Position numbers and translations under genes: made by a program. A model generated the notes under the pieces. The model saw only the letters and a program-made list of their open reading frames with translations, had not been told where the DNA came from and ran no database searches. From Moraxellaceae bacterium (GTDB lineage Bacteria; Pseudomonadota; Gammaproteobacteria; Pseudomonadales; Moraxellaceae), in NCBI GenBank assembly GCA_004173455.1, contig SECL01000015.1, positions 1 to 64,000 of the forward strand: a DNA stretch of 64,000 bases. The letters are read 5' to 3'. Shown in pieces: positions 37,901 through 45,793 of the stretch (the stretch's first letter is position 1; every line of letters starts with the position of its first letter).

Positions 37901-39347
37901 GGTAGAGTATCTGGGCCGTAGTGATGACCAGATCAAGATTCGTGGATTGCGGGTGGAACTAGGGGAAATTGAAACCCTGATTCAGCAGTTTCCCGGTATT
38001 GCTCAGGCCGTAGTGCATGCCACTGTGCTGGGTGATGTGTCTAGTTCCGGTATCATGCAAGCTGGTGCGGATAACCGGCAACTGGTGGCCTATTTTACGC
38101 TCCAGCACGCAGATACTGGTTTTGATATTGAGGCATTAAAACAGCATTTGCAGGCACAGCTTCCCGCGCATATGGTGCCGGTGGCATATATTCAATTGCA
38201 ACAATTACCATTAAGTTCCAATGGCAAACTGGATCGCAAGGCATTACCAAAACCGGATAGGGTCATACAGCAGCAGTCAGGCCGTAAACCTGAGCCGGGC
38301 CTGGAAAGCCAGTTGGCTGAGGTGTTTGCACGTTTGCTGGGTCGTACTGATATTGATGCCGATGCTGACTTTTTTGCTATGGGTGGGCATTCACTGCTGG
38401 CCATGCGACTTGCTGCCGAGATCCGCCGTGAACTGAAGCAGCAGGTGAATATTGGCCAGATTATGGTAAGCCCAACTATTGCCAAACTGGCAAATCATTT
38501 AAGCCAGCAGTCAGATACTGATCCAGTCAATCCGGGGTTACAGGGTTTTGACAGTGTCATGACCATCCGTGAAGGACAGGGCCAACCACTGATTTGTGTG
38601 TATCCCGGTTCCGGTTTTGCCTGGCAATACACGGTGCTAGCCCAGTATATTGAACAAGACATGCCTATCATCGGGCTGCAATCGCCACGCCCGCATGGGC
38701 TGATTGCCACCAGCCAGACCATGGAACAACTCATTGACAGACAACTGGAGGTTATCCGGAAAATCCAGCCAAGCGGTCCTTATTACCTGCTGGGTTATTC
38801 GTTGGGTGGCACTATTGCTTATGGTTTAGCCAGACGTCTGCTTGAGCAAGGCGAGCATGTCAGCTTTTTGGGATTGCTGGACACCTATCCGGCCGAAGTG
38901 CATAGCTGGGATGATCCGCAGGGCGAGGAGGCCAACCGTGGTGCCGAGCGTGAGCAGGAACAATTGTTTAATCATGCAATGGGCGACGATGTCGATAAGG
39001 AGTTACAGGGTGAAAAAGACGCGCTGCAACAGCAGATTTTTGGCAATTACCGCGATGCCGTGCGCCTATTAACGGATGCCAGAACTGAAAGTTATGCAGG
39101 CAAGGTCACCGTGTTTGTGGCCGAACAATCGCTACCGGACTATATCCATCCGCGCGAACACTGGTTGCCGCATGTGGGCGAACTGGAACTGCATCATATT
39201 CATGATTTTTCGCATGAAGATCTTTTGTCGCCCGAATCATTACAAACACTGGGGCCAAAGCTCAACCAGCTGATTAGCCATGCCAGAAGCATGCAGGTCA
39301 GCAATATGCTCGAACCTGAGCCTGTCGTATCTACACTGATCCATTAA
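31950..39347 (+). CDS. dimodular siderophore NRPS (C-A-T-C-A-T-TE)
   Basis: This 2465-residue enzyme is DhbF-like in layout. C1 (about 15-450) has HHIMLDG. A1 (about 495-1000) has FTSGSTGRPKG. T1 has LGGDSI (about 1055). C2 has HHLIVDGW (about 1280). A2 (about 1590-2100) has TSGTTGRPKG. T2 has GGHSL (about 2145) and the TE has GYSLGG (about 2283) with a late His (HDFSHEDLL). By eye, the A2 pocket residues D-V-W-H-F-S-L-V-D match serine as in EntF. The A1 residues D-S-L-D-L-G-L-V-D match no code I know well. There is no epimerase domain. C1 likely takes DHB from EntB. The TE may oligomerise and cyclise. Confidence 0.9.
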   Translation: MNNKIEKQANSNDQRQVPLVSTQHGIWLADQVSQKKNRYVISHCIELQGKVDIVLLQQAICQGLVEADTVTAEYSSNLEQPVQTLREGLTAGNISLPELVDLSDVKNSRQQAMQLMWQDTHADLAISGQRPLYRQILFNIGNEQQPHFLWYQRYHHIMLDGFSFTSLTRRIAEIYTALVYTTRGQQQENRASPFIAVDQVVQEYQSYQQSAAHATDRQFWKDYCADLPVPVSLGNQIVEVDNKTKIALSQHSVEIQDITPVLSYAFNLGNAITLNLQTLAERHKVGLPELLMVLFTSYLYRINGQRMQVIGVPFMRRLGSVAIRSTAPVVNVLPLKAEIDPKLTWLQLATNLQKAMRQLRKHQRYNAEQIQRDLNRVESEQNLYGPVFNYKLFDYELDFAGIAGITHHLATGPVDDLEFNVTQQQGSINIELRADTQRYDQQALHTHAARLTTLLEKWLVQPEQAVGLISVLPETEQQLITGWSTGQAVGIPASHTSILDIFETQVAQMPHAIALVSGQQQLTFAQLAQQVAALAALLIRYEVSGKVVAAAIPRSLESVIALLAIFKAGATFLPLDLDYPADRIAMMCEDANPAVILSTTAVTTELPGTMTCLILDEPAVQIQLQQYRQPDFEQTGIPVCRNQVAYIIFTSGSTGRPKGVMNTHGALLNLLASHHSTIYQPALQHIQQQFNGRILRAAHTHSFSFDSSWLQLFWMLLGQELHIFDEVIRRDAYALVQEVRHLQIDTMDLPPSFCAQMLSNGLFDTGQHHPSLILLGGEAVPAALWQQLKAQAGLQVYNLYGPTEYTVDTLRAPLGQNDKPVIGHPIANTQVYVLDVSLQHVPIGVIGELYISGAGLAKGYLGRADLTAARFVANPFASTTSGERMYRTGDLVRWNNDGQLEFMGRSDDQIKVRGYRVELGEVENALSLLPSVESAVIIAERINNSHRLLGYCVVRNQQGQALLPEQAQQREQELLLLLQQHLPDYMLPSCLMVLSEFPRNVSGKVDKKLLPKPDFVSISQQIYPPETPAEQLLCQHMLTVLKLPIVGVEDSFFALGGDSISAIMLCTRLRNAGYLLKPSEVFALKTARKLAAALIALDTASAQQLASQSEVPKSIQQDRAQLMLLQDKYPDLDCILPVLPLQKGMLFHAQLDAEGDTYNAFTRISLHGPLDISRLQQALNAVLSRHPQLAGLFELDIGEEPVFVLPKAEKLVWPLQYHDLSHYPLAEQQQHIDTIEQQLLKQQAVDQGLSQHGEQRFCSLINAGLLDLGQQEYSLVLVIHHLIVDGWSTPLILKDLFAAYAQHPAQLPALNDSYASVIAQLVQRNLDGSRELWKRALHGVRPTVLFENIPASNPVEEYVLNLPAQLSTALQLQTRQRGITLNVLMQGVWSMVLGSMSSRSDVVFGTPVSGRTAAIVGIEDQVGLFLNTIPVRINLQAEQSLWQQLDIIQQQHIERLENDGLGLAEIQQLAGEKNLFDTLLVVENYPDSNYASTSLDGLQVGEITNRGYSHYPLALLVIPGQQIQLLVENRGAIEDAKALAQHIEHILNQLITQPDLPVARYCLLTPQEQDFIAHINRTDYPLSATNLRERLIAQARQCPAAIALVDAQHKLNYAQLREQVKFLAHQLVEAGVKPGSIVAISLPRSVQLSIAILAVIEAGAAYLPLDLSYPDDRLFYMLADSKPQVLITNRAAQQRLAGQADILMFDELALIAEPLPELSVELSPQHPAYIIYTSGTTGRPKGVLVSHEAIMNRLDWMQHEYRLNPNDVILQKTPCSFDVSVWEFFWAYLVGAKLVMAGVDAHRDPEQLVEAISRYGVTTLHFVPSMLAIFTSTLTEQYLPAQLTALPLRQVFCSGEALTKVQAQAFSASFTQARLHNLYGPTEAAVDVTYRPAYGDFNTKLGQGGASVPIGRPVWNTQLRILDQYLRPVPVGVSGELYLSGIQLAMGYLGRTDLTASRFVADPFEQGQRMYRTGDVARWLANGEVEYLGRSDDQIKIRGLRVELGEIETLIQQFPGIAQAVVHATVLGDVSSSGIMQAGADNRQLVAYFTLQHADTGFDIEALKQHLQAQLPAHMVPVAYIQLQQLPLSSNGKLDRKALPKPDRVIQQQSGRKPEPGLESQLAEVFARLLGRTDIDADADFFAMGGHSLLAMRLAAEIRRELKQQVNIGQIMVSPTIAKLANHLSQQSDTDPVNPGLQGFDSVMTIREGQGQPLICVYPGSGFAWQYTVLAQYIEQDMPIIGLQSPRPHGLIATSQTMEQLIDRQLEVIRKIQPSGPYYLLGYSLGGTIAYGLARRLLEQGEHVSFLGLLDTYPAEVHSWDDPQGEEANRGAEREQEQLFNHAMGDDVDKELQGEKDALQQQIFGNYRDAVRLLTDARTESYAGKVTVFVAEQSLPDYIHPREHWLPHVGELELHHIHDFSHEDLLSPESLQTLGPKLNQLISHARSMQVSNMLEPEPVVSTLIH

Positions 39348-39361
39348 AAAGCTGAATAATC

Positions 39362-40648
39362 ATGAGTAAACCATCAATTTTTGTTAATTTTGGTATTTTA
39401 AAAACCAACCGGCATTTTCGGAATACCTTTATTGCCCGCACCATTTCGCTGTTGGGACTGGGGATGCTGGCAGTTGCCATTCCCAAGCAGGTCTATGATT
39501 TGACTAGTGATACCTTTCAGGTGGGTCTGGTGATGGCCTTGGAAGGGCTTGGCCTGTTTATCGGCTTGCTGTTAGGGGGCGTGCTGGCGGATCGCTATAA
39601 CCGCAAAACCCTGATTTTATTTGCACGTTCTATTTGCGGCCTGGGTTTTGTCGGGCTGGCCATCAATGCCATGCTCAGCAAACCTTTGCTATGGGTCATT
39701 TATTTATTATCAATCTGGGATGGTTTTTTTGGGGCGTTGGGGGTGACGGCACTGCTGGCCTGTATGCCATTTATTGTCGGGCGAGAAAACCTGATGCAGG
39801 CGCGGGCAGTCAGCATGGTCACCGTGCGGCTGGCGACTGTTATTTCCCCAGCAATTGGCGGACTGGTGATTGCAAGTAGCGGTGTCGTCTGGACTTATCT
39901 CATTGCAGCGCTGGGTACATTGCTGACCCTGTTGCCACTGCTGAGCCTACCTGCTATGCAGCCCAAAGTGGTTGAAATCCAGCATCCGCTTAAGGAGTTG
40001 GCAGATGGGATTAGGTTTTTACTGAGTCATAAAGTGGTTGCTAGTGTAGTTGCCATCGGCACACTGGTGACGCTAACCACTGCAATTCGCGTCCTGTTTC
40101 CGGAAATGGTGGAAAAAGGCTATGGTGGCGGTGCATTTGAACTGGGCCTGATGTATGCCGCAGTTCCTTTAGGCGCAACGCTGGGGGCGCTGGTCAGTGG
40201 CTGGGCAGCGCATGTACAGCGTCCGGGACTGGTGATGATCAATATCTGCCTGGGTGCCTTTGCCTGCATGATGCTACTGGGCGTGAATCCGTATTTTTAT
40301 CTAAGTCTACTGTTGCTGGTAATGTTTGGCTATCTGGTATCAATTGCCTCACTGCTGCAATACAGCATGGTACAGGGCCATACCCCGGATCATTTTATGG
40401 GCCGGGTCAATGCACTATGGACAGCACAGGATGCTTCGGGTGATTCTATCGGCACACTGGGTATTGGAATTTTAGGCAAGTTTATGTCATCGCTGGCCAG
40501 TATTTTCAGCTTTGGTACAGTGGCGTTTGTGCTGGGTTTAGGCATGTTATGGGGTTTTAAAACTATGCGTGAGGCACCGATGAATGATCCACAACTACAG
40601 GAAGATGAGCCGGAAACCTTGCAGCAAACCGTACCAACACCTTCCTAA
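39362..40648 (+). CDS. entS: EntS-like MFS siderophore exporter
   Basis: This 428-residue, twelve-helix major facilitator exports the newly made siderophore across the inner membrane. LGGVLADRYNRKTLI is the family loop motif (G-x-L-a-D-r-x-g-R-k). FRNTFIARTISLLGLGMLAVAIPKQVYDLT and the final ASIFSFGTVAFVLG resemble EntS. It starts 15 nt after the NRPS and is the last gene of the fes operon. A convergent entA follows. Confidence 0.9.
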   Translation: MSKPSIFVNFGILKTNRHFRNTFIARTISLLGLGMLAVAIPKQVYDLTSDTFQVGLVMALEGLGLFIGLLLGGVLADRYNRKTLILFARSICGLGFVGLAINAMLSKPLLWVIYLLSIWDGFFGALGVTALLACMPFIVGRENLMQARAVSMVTVRLATVISPAIGGLVIASSGVVWTYLIAALGTLLTLLPLLSLPAMQPKVVEIQHPLKELADGIRFLLSHKVVASVVAIGTLVTLTTAIRVLFPEMVEKGYGGGAFELGLMYAAVPLGATLGALVSGWAAHVQRPGLVMINICLGAFACMMLLGVNPYFYLSLLLLVMFGYLVSIASLLQYSMVQGHTPDHFMGRVNALWTAQDASGDSIGTLGIGILGKFMSSLASIFSFGTVAFVLGLGMLWGFKTMREAPMNDPQLQEDEPETLQQTVPTPS

Positions 40649-40681
40649 ATGTCGCAAAAAACGACTCAGTGCTTACCCATT

Positions 40682-41521
40682 TTAAGCGCCGAGTGTAGCA
40701 CCACCATCTACCACCATTTCATGTAGGGTAATTTGCCGAGCCTGATCAGACAGCAAAAATAGCACCGCATTGGCAATATCGTCCGGCTGTGCCATTTGCT
40801 GGAGTGGAATGCCGGTGCGGTACTGTGCCAGATTGCCTTGCAGGATACTGGCAGGTGGCTGGTCATCCGGCCAGAGCTGTTTTTGCATGGGTGTTAGGGT
40901 AGAGCCGGGTGAAACCACATTACAGCGAATGCCATGTTCGGCCAGTTCCAGTGCCAGATTACGGCAAAAATGGCTAAGTGCTGCTTTGGTGGTGGCATAA
41001 ATTCCCATATGCTGTCGTGGCACCCGTGCAGCATTAGAGCTTACTGTCACAATGGTTCCGAATTTTTGCTGCACCATGCGTTGGGCGGTTGCCTGACTCA
41101 TCAGCACAGGTGCCATCAGATTGACCTGAAGACTGGTTTGCCAGTCCTGTAACGTGGCGTCCAGCAAGGTGCCCATGCGCAGGATACCAGCTGCATTGAC
41201 CAATGCTTCAATAGAGCTGTTTTGCAGCAGCGGGTGCTCGCTAAAAAAAGCACTAATGGCTGGTAGACTGGTAAGGTCAAGCACCAAGGGATGCCATAGT
41301 GGTTGAAACTGATCGGTAAGCGCCTGCCATATGGGCCATTGCTGTGGATCAGGCTGGCAATCTATGCCAACAATATGCTTACCCTGACTGAGTAGCTTTA
41401 GGCAAATTGCTGCGCCAATACCCTGGGCAGCACCAGTGACCAGCACAATGTCTGGTCTGGATGATGGGGCTGCGGGTATTTCCGTGGAAGGGTTCATGTT
41501 CATCAGGTCAGCACTCGTCAA
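40682..41521 (-). CDS. entA: 2,3-dihydro-2,3-dihydroxybenzoate dehydrogenase
   Basis: This 279-residue SDR has VTGAAQGIGAAICLKLL, NAAG, catalytic S at VTVSSNAARVP and the YATTKAAL active site. It oxidises 2,3-dihydro-DHB to 2,3-dihydroxybenzoate, the last step of catechol formation. The N-terminus carries about 24 extra residues before DIVLVTGAA; a later start is possible. It is the only biosynthetic gene on the minus strand, divergent from entC. Confidence 0.9.
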   Translation of the reverse strand: MTSADLMNMNPSTEIPAAPSSRPDIVLVTGAAQGIGAAICLKLLSQGKHIVGIDCQPDPQQWPIWQALTDQFQPLWHPLVLDLTSLPAISAFFSEHPLLQNSSIEALVNAAGILRMGTLLDATLQDWQTSLQVNLMAPVLMSQATAQRMVQQKFGTIVTVSSNAARVPRQHMGIYATTKAALSHFCRNLALELAEHGIRCNVVSPGSTLTPMQKQLWPDDQPPASILQGNLAQYRTGIPLQQMAQPDDIANAVLFLLSDQARQITLHEMVVDGGATLGA

Positions 41522-41690
41522 GAAAAAGTTAAATAATTTTTTGTAAATAATAACTATTTTAATTTAGATTTAAGATTGCAATCAATAATCATTTGCAATA
41601 AAGTCTGCTCAACCAAGCGCAATGACACATGGATGAACAAAAAGAGGGAAAGCTTGGATTAACGGCTGCCTAACCAATATGGGGAAAATA
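41522..41690. promoter_or_regulatory. divergent entA/entC promoter region
   Basis: The region is AT-rich and contains ATTGCAA (41576-41582) facing TTGCAAT (41594-41600), a 25-bp inverted repeat. A Fur-like AAATAATAACTATTTTAA stretch near 41547 also lies here. Both directions probably share iron control. Confidence 0.45.
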
Positions 41691-42905
41691 ATGTCAGTAC
41701 AGCATCCATGGTTTAAAAATGTATTACACACTGAACAGCATGATTTAATGAAATCAGACCAGCCCGGCTTTGTTTTTGCGGCTTCCAGCGGTGTCATTTC
41801 CACCCGAAAAATAATAAAACAACTGGACTTGATCCAAACTGAACAGTCTGATTATGCCCAGCACATGCAGGCATGGGTGCAGCAGTGCATTACTGAACTG
41901 GCCGCTCACAAGAATTCCAATGCGGTACTGGTGGGTGGCTTTCCGTTTAATCATGATGAGCGGCCTGAATTATTGCTGGCCGAAGCCAGCAATACCTGCC
42001 TAATGCCGCGACAGGATGATCGCCGTCATTTAGCCCTATTTGGACAAACCATTGCCGCCAGCCTATTACCCTCATCTGAGGACTATAAACACGGTGTTGA
42101 AGCCATACTGAACCAGATTCAAACCAGTACGCTTAAAAAAGCAGTACTGGCACGTGCTATTGAGCTTAGGCCTGCACAGGCGGTCAATGTGGCACAACTG
42201 TTCAATAATTTGTTGCAGGACAATTCGGATGGATATACGTTTGCATTAGCCAGCAATCCGGCACAGCAGGGCTGGTTTGTTGGTGCCAGTCCTGAACTAC
42301 TCGTAGCCAAGCAAAACGAGCAGGTATTTAGTCATCCGGTTGCTGGCACACTGGCAAGACATCCCGATTATCACGAAGATCAGAAACGAGCCCAACAGCT
42401 ACTGGCTTCGGTCAAGGATCATCAGGAACATGCCATGGTGATTGAAGCCATTGCAGACCAACTGGCACCCTATTGCCACCAATTACAGATCCCAAAGCAG
42501 CCTTCACTGATTAAAACCAAAACGCTTTGGCATTTGGCAACCCCCATTCATGGCTTACTTAAAACGGCTGACACCCATGTGCTGGAACTGGTTGAGCTGT
42601 TACACCCAACCCCAGCCGTTTGTGGTCAACCGCCACAGTTAGCCCGTGATCTCATCAGCAGTCTGGAACCTTTCCAGCGCAACCTGTTTACCGGTGCCAT
42701 GGGCTGGAGTGATGCACAGGGCAATGGCGTGTGGTCAGTCACCATTCGCTGTGCCCGTGTCATGAACGACCTGATTCGTTTGTATGCGGGCGCAGGCATT
42801 GTAGCGGCATCAAAGCCGGAAGCAGAACTGGCTGAAACTGCTGCCAAATTTAGAACCATGCTGGATGCTTTAGGAATTGAACCGGAACAATTGGTTTATC
42901 AATAA
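41691..42905 (+). CDS. entC: isochorismate synthase
   Basis: The ATG at 41691 follows GGGGAAA; an ATG four codons upstream is less likely. The 404-residue chorismate-binding enzyme converts chorismate to isochorismate. Motifs include LKKAVLARAIEL, FSHPVAGTLARH, LVELLHPTPAVCG (a Mg-binding Glu), and AGAGIVAASKPEAELAETAAKF with the second Glu. One oddity is GNGVWSVTIRCAR, where a Glu is more usual than Val. First gene of the entCEB operon. Confidence 0.9.
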   Translation: MSVQHPWFKNVLHTEQHDLMKSDQPGFVFAASSGVISTRKIIKQLDLIQTEQSDYAQHMQAWVQQCITELAAHKNSNAVLVGGFPFNHDERPELLLAEASNTCLMPRQDDRRHLALFGQTIAASLLPSSEDYKHGVEAILNQIQTSTLKKAVLARAIELRPAQAVNVAQLFNNLLQDNSDGYTFALASNPAQQGWFVGASPELLVAKQNEQVFSHPVAGTLARHPDYHEDQKRAQQLLASVKDHQEHAMVIEAIADQLAPYCHQLQIPKQPSLIKTKTLWHLATPIHGLLKTADTHVLELVELLHPTPAVCGQPPQLARDLISSLEPFQRNLFTGAMGWSDAQGNGVWSVTIRCARVMNDLIRLYAGAGIVAASKPEAELAETAAKFRTMLDALGIEPEQLVYQ

Positions 42906-42944
42906 ACTCATTTTATAAGACAATAATTAAACGGTAATATCATT

Positions 42945-44636
42945 ATGACGACTTCCTTTTTAGACGGGGCAACCCCCTGGCCTGAAGACCTTGCTGCCCG
43001 CTATCGTGCTAAAAAGTACTGGCTGGGTCAAACCATTGGCGATTTTTTACAGGAACGTGCCCAGCAGTATGGCAGCCAGATTGCCCTGATCTGTGGTGAG
43101 CGGCAACTCAGTTATGCTGTGCTTGACCAGCAGGTGAACCAGTTTGCAAGCGCATTGCAGCAGCAGGGTTTTGGGCCTAATGACCGGGTGGTTATCCAGC
43201 TGCCCAATATAGCCGAGTTTTTTATTGCCTATTTTGCCAGTATTCGCTTGGGTATGCTGCCGATTATGGCATTGCCTGCGCATCGGTTGGCTGAAATTAG
43301 TAGTTTTACCCAGCAAACCCAGGCCTGCTTATATATCTGTGCTGATCGGCATTTAGGCTTTGATTATCGGCAACTGGCACGTCAATGCCAGCAGCGTTGT
43401 CCATCCTTAAAACAAGTGATTGTGGTGGGTGCTGCACAGGAATTCCTGGGCTGGCAATCACTGCTAGCAACAGCTGAAACTTATCATCCTGTCAAACCTG
43501 CCTATACCCAAAGTGCTGCCAGTCAGGTGGCTTTTTTCCAACTATCTGGTGGCAGTACTGGAACGCCCAAACTGATACCACGCACGCATGATGACTATTT
43601 ATATAGTGTACGAGCCAGTGCAGCGATTTGCCCGCTGGATACCAATAGCCGCATGCTGATGGTATTGCCGGCTGCGCATAATTTTAGCTTAAGTTCACCA
43701 GGGTCACTGGGCATACTGGCAGCAGGAGGAACTGTGGTTCTGGCAAAAGACCCAGCGCCCTCAGGTGCGTTTGCCTTAATCCGGCAACACCAGATTAGCC
43801 ATGTCGCATTGGTGCCTGCATTAGCGGTGTCATGGACGGCGTATATTGAACAGACTAACGACAATGCTTTGGCACAACTGAAAACGTTGCAGGTTGGTGG
43901 TGCACGCTTACCCGATGTGCTGGCCTATAAAATCATTGAGCACTATCAGTGTCCGTTGCAGCAGGTTTTTGGTATGGCAGAAGGGCTGGTCAATTACACC
44001 CGTCATAATGACAGCATTGAAACCATTGTTGCCACGCAGGGACGGCCAATCAGTCCGGATGATGAAATTAGGGTAGTGGATGATGATGATCAGGAGGTGA
44101 CTGCTGGTGAAATTGGGCATTTGCTCACCCGTGGGCCATACACCATTCGCGGTTATTATCGTGCTGAAGCGCATAATGCCAATGCATTTACCTCAGATGG
44201 TTTTTACCGCACGGGCGATCTGGTACGTTTAACCTCGGATGGAAATATTGTGGTTGAAGGCCGCAGCAAAGACCAAATTAACCGGGGTGGCGAAAAAATT
44301 GCGACCGAAGAAGTAGAGCAGGCGCTGGCGCAACATTCACAGGTGTTACAGGCGGCTCTGGTCGCCATGCCGGATGCTGCTTTGGGTGAAAAAAGCTGTG
44401 CTTATATCGTGTGGCGAAATGATATCCAGAATAATAAGGCCGAGACCCTTAGCAAGGCCAGCAGCCCTGTAAGACGTGCCATGCAACTGCGCCAGTTTTT
44501 GCAGGATTATGGTTTGGCCACTTTCAAAATTCCAGACCGCATAGAATTCATTGATCAGTTTCCCTTTACGGCATTAGGGAAAATTGACAAAAAAATCCTG
44601 CGGCAACGTTTGCTCAATGAAGCCAGTGTGGCGTGA
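42945..44636 (+). CDS. entE: 2,3-dihydroxybenzoate-AMP ligase
   Basis: This 563-residue adenylating enzyme activates DHB and loads the EntB carrier domain. FFQLSGGSTGTPKLIPRTHDDY is the AMP-binding P-loop motif. MVLPAAHNFSLSSPGSLGIL, FGMAEGLVNYTR, YYRAEAHNANAFTSDGFYRTGDLV and GRSKDQINRGGEKIATEEVE are EntE/DhbE motifs, with the catalytic Lys in the final FTALGKIDKK. It lies 39 nt after entC. Confidence 0.95.
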   Translation: MTTSFLDGATPWPEDLAARYRAKKYWLGQTIGDFLQERAQQYGSQIALICGERQLSYAVLDQQVNQFASALQQQGFGPNDRVVIQLPNIAEFFIAYFASIRLGMLPIMALPAHRLAEISSFTQQTQACLYICADRHLGFDYRQLARQCQQRCPSLKQVIVVGAAQEFLGWQSLLATAETYHPVKPAYTQSAASQVAFFQLSGGSTGTPKLIPRTHDDYLYSVRASAAICPLDTNSRMLMVLPAAHNFSLSSPGSLGILAAGGTVVLAKDPAPSGAFALIRQHQISHVALVPALAVSWTAYIEQTNDNALAQLKTLQVGGARLPDVLAYKIIEHYQCPLQQVFGMAEGLVNYTRHNDSIETIVATQGRPISPDDEIRVVDDDDQEVTAGEIGHLLTRGPYTIRGYYRAEAHNANAFTSDGFYRTGDLVRLTSDGNIVVEGRSKDQINRGGEKIATEEVEQALAQHSQVLQAALVAMPDAALGEKSCAYIVWRNDIQNNKAETLSKASSPVRRAMQLRQFLQDYGLATFKIPDRIEFIDQFPFTALGKIDKKILRQRLLNEASVA

Positions 44637-44705
44637 TTTCTATTTTCTATCTCCAAATTAATGATTGATGTCTTTTATCAAAATCCATTTATAGGAAAGC
44701 TAAAC

Positions 44706-45593
44706 ATGACCATTCCGCATATTGCTGCGTATTCCATGCCCCAGTTAACTGATTTTCCAGTCAATAAAACGGATTGGCAGATTAACCCAGATAAGGCGGT
44801 ATTGCTGGTGCATGATATGCAGCAATATTTTCTTGATTTTTATGATCTAAGCCAAGAGCCTATGCCTCAGTTGCTTAAGCATTGCCAGCAGTTAATAGCA
44901 GCCTGCCATCTGGCCAATATTCCAGTTGTTTATACTGCACAGCCGGGTAACCAGACACCGGAACATCGTCAGTTGCTGAGCGATTTTTGGGGAAAAGGCT
45001 TAAGTAATGACCCTGAAATTGTACGGATTATTCCTGCGCTTGCACCACAACCACAGGATGTAGTACTGACCAAATGGCGCTACAGTGCATTTAAACGAAC
45101 TGAACTTGAAAAATTAATGCAGGATACGGGGCGTGACCAGTTAATGATTTGTGGCGTATATGCCCATATCGGTTGTCTGCTCAGTGCAGCAGAAGCCTTT
45201 ATGCTGGATATTCAGCCGTTCCTGATCGGTAATGCCCTGGCTGATTTTAGCCGGGAAGAACATGACATGGCGCTCAAGTATGCAGCAAGTCGCTGTGCGC
45301 AGGTGATTGATACTACGACCATTATTAACGCAATTATGGCGATGTCAATTGCCAAACCCGCAGAGGCTCTGTTTGAGATTGATCATTTAAGGCAGCAGGT
45401 TGCAGCACAATTAAATATTGAAAGTGATGAAATTGAAGATGATGATAACTTATTAATGCTGGGACTAGATTCAGTGCAGTTGATGAACCTGCTCGGTCAC
45501 TGGCGTAAGATGGGTGCAAACATTGAATTTCAGGATCTTGCAGAGGAACCCACACTCGCTGCATGGACGCAAAGACTATCCATAGCTGCATAA
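44706..45593 (+). CDS. entB: isochorismatase with aryl carrier domain
   Basis: The start at 44706 (MTIPHIAAYSMPQL) follows AGGAAAG. The 295-residue protein has the isochorismatase domain (about 1-205; Asp in LLVHDMQQYFLDFY, Lys in TKWRYSAF, HIGCLLSAAEAFM) and a C-terminal ArCP (about 215-290) with LLMLGLDSVQLMNLLGHW, whose Ser is phosphopantetheinylated. It converts isochorismate to dihydro-DHB and carries DHB to the NRPS C1 domain. Last gene of entCEB. Confidence 0.95.
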   Translation: MTIPHIAAYSMPQLTDFPVNKTDWQINPDKAVLLVHDMQQYFLDFYDLSQEPMPQLLKHCQQLIAACHLANIPVVYTAQPGNQTPEHRQLLSDFWGKGLSNDPEIVRIIPALAPQPQDVVLTKWRYSAFKRTELEKLMQDTGRDQLMICGVYAHIGCLLSAAEAFMLDIQPFLIGNALADFSREEHDMALKYAASRCAQVIDTTTIINAIMAMSIAKPAEALFEIDHLRQQVAAQLNIESDEIEDDDNLLMLGLDSVQLMNLLGHWRKMGANIEFQDLAEEPTLAAWTQRLSIAA

Positions 45594-45793
45594 AATCTGA
45601 CATGGTTATAAAAATGCGATGTATGAATTTGCCTGCGTCACAGGGTAAATCGTTTTTGCCCTCACGCTGACATGATTTGATTGCCAACCCTTGTTTATAT
45701 TCTTGTAGGAAATGATGGATTGCCTTGCTTTGATATTGTTATTCGTTTTGATATTTAGCATGATGCATTTAAATAAAACTGGCGGTTAATATA

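Noticed and set aside
33786..38734. Many short minus-strand frames within the NRPS gene
   Set aside because: They follow the codon pattern of the NRPS and carry no domain.
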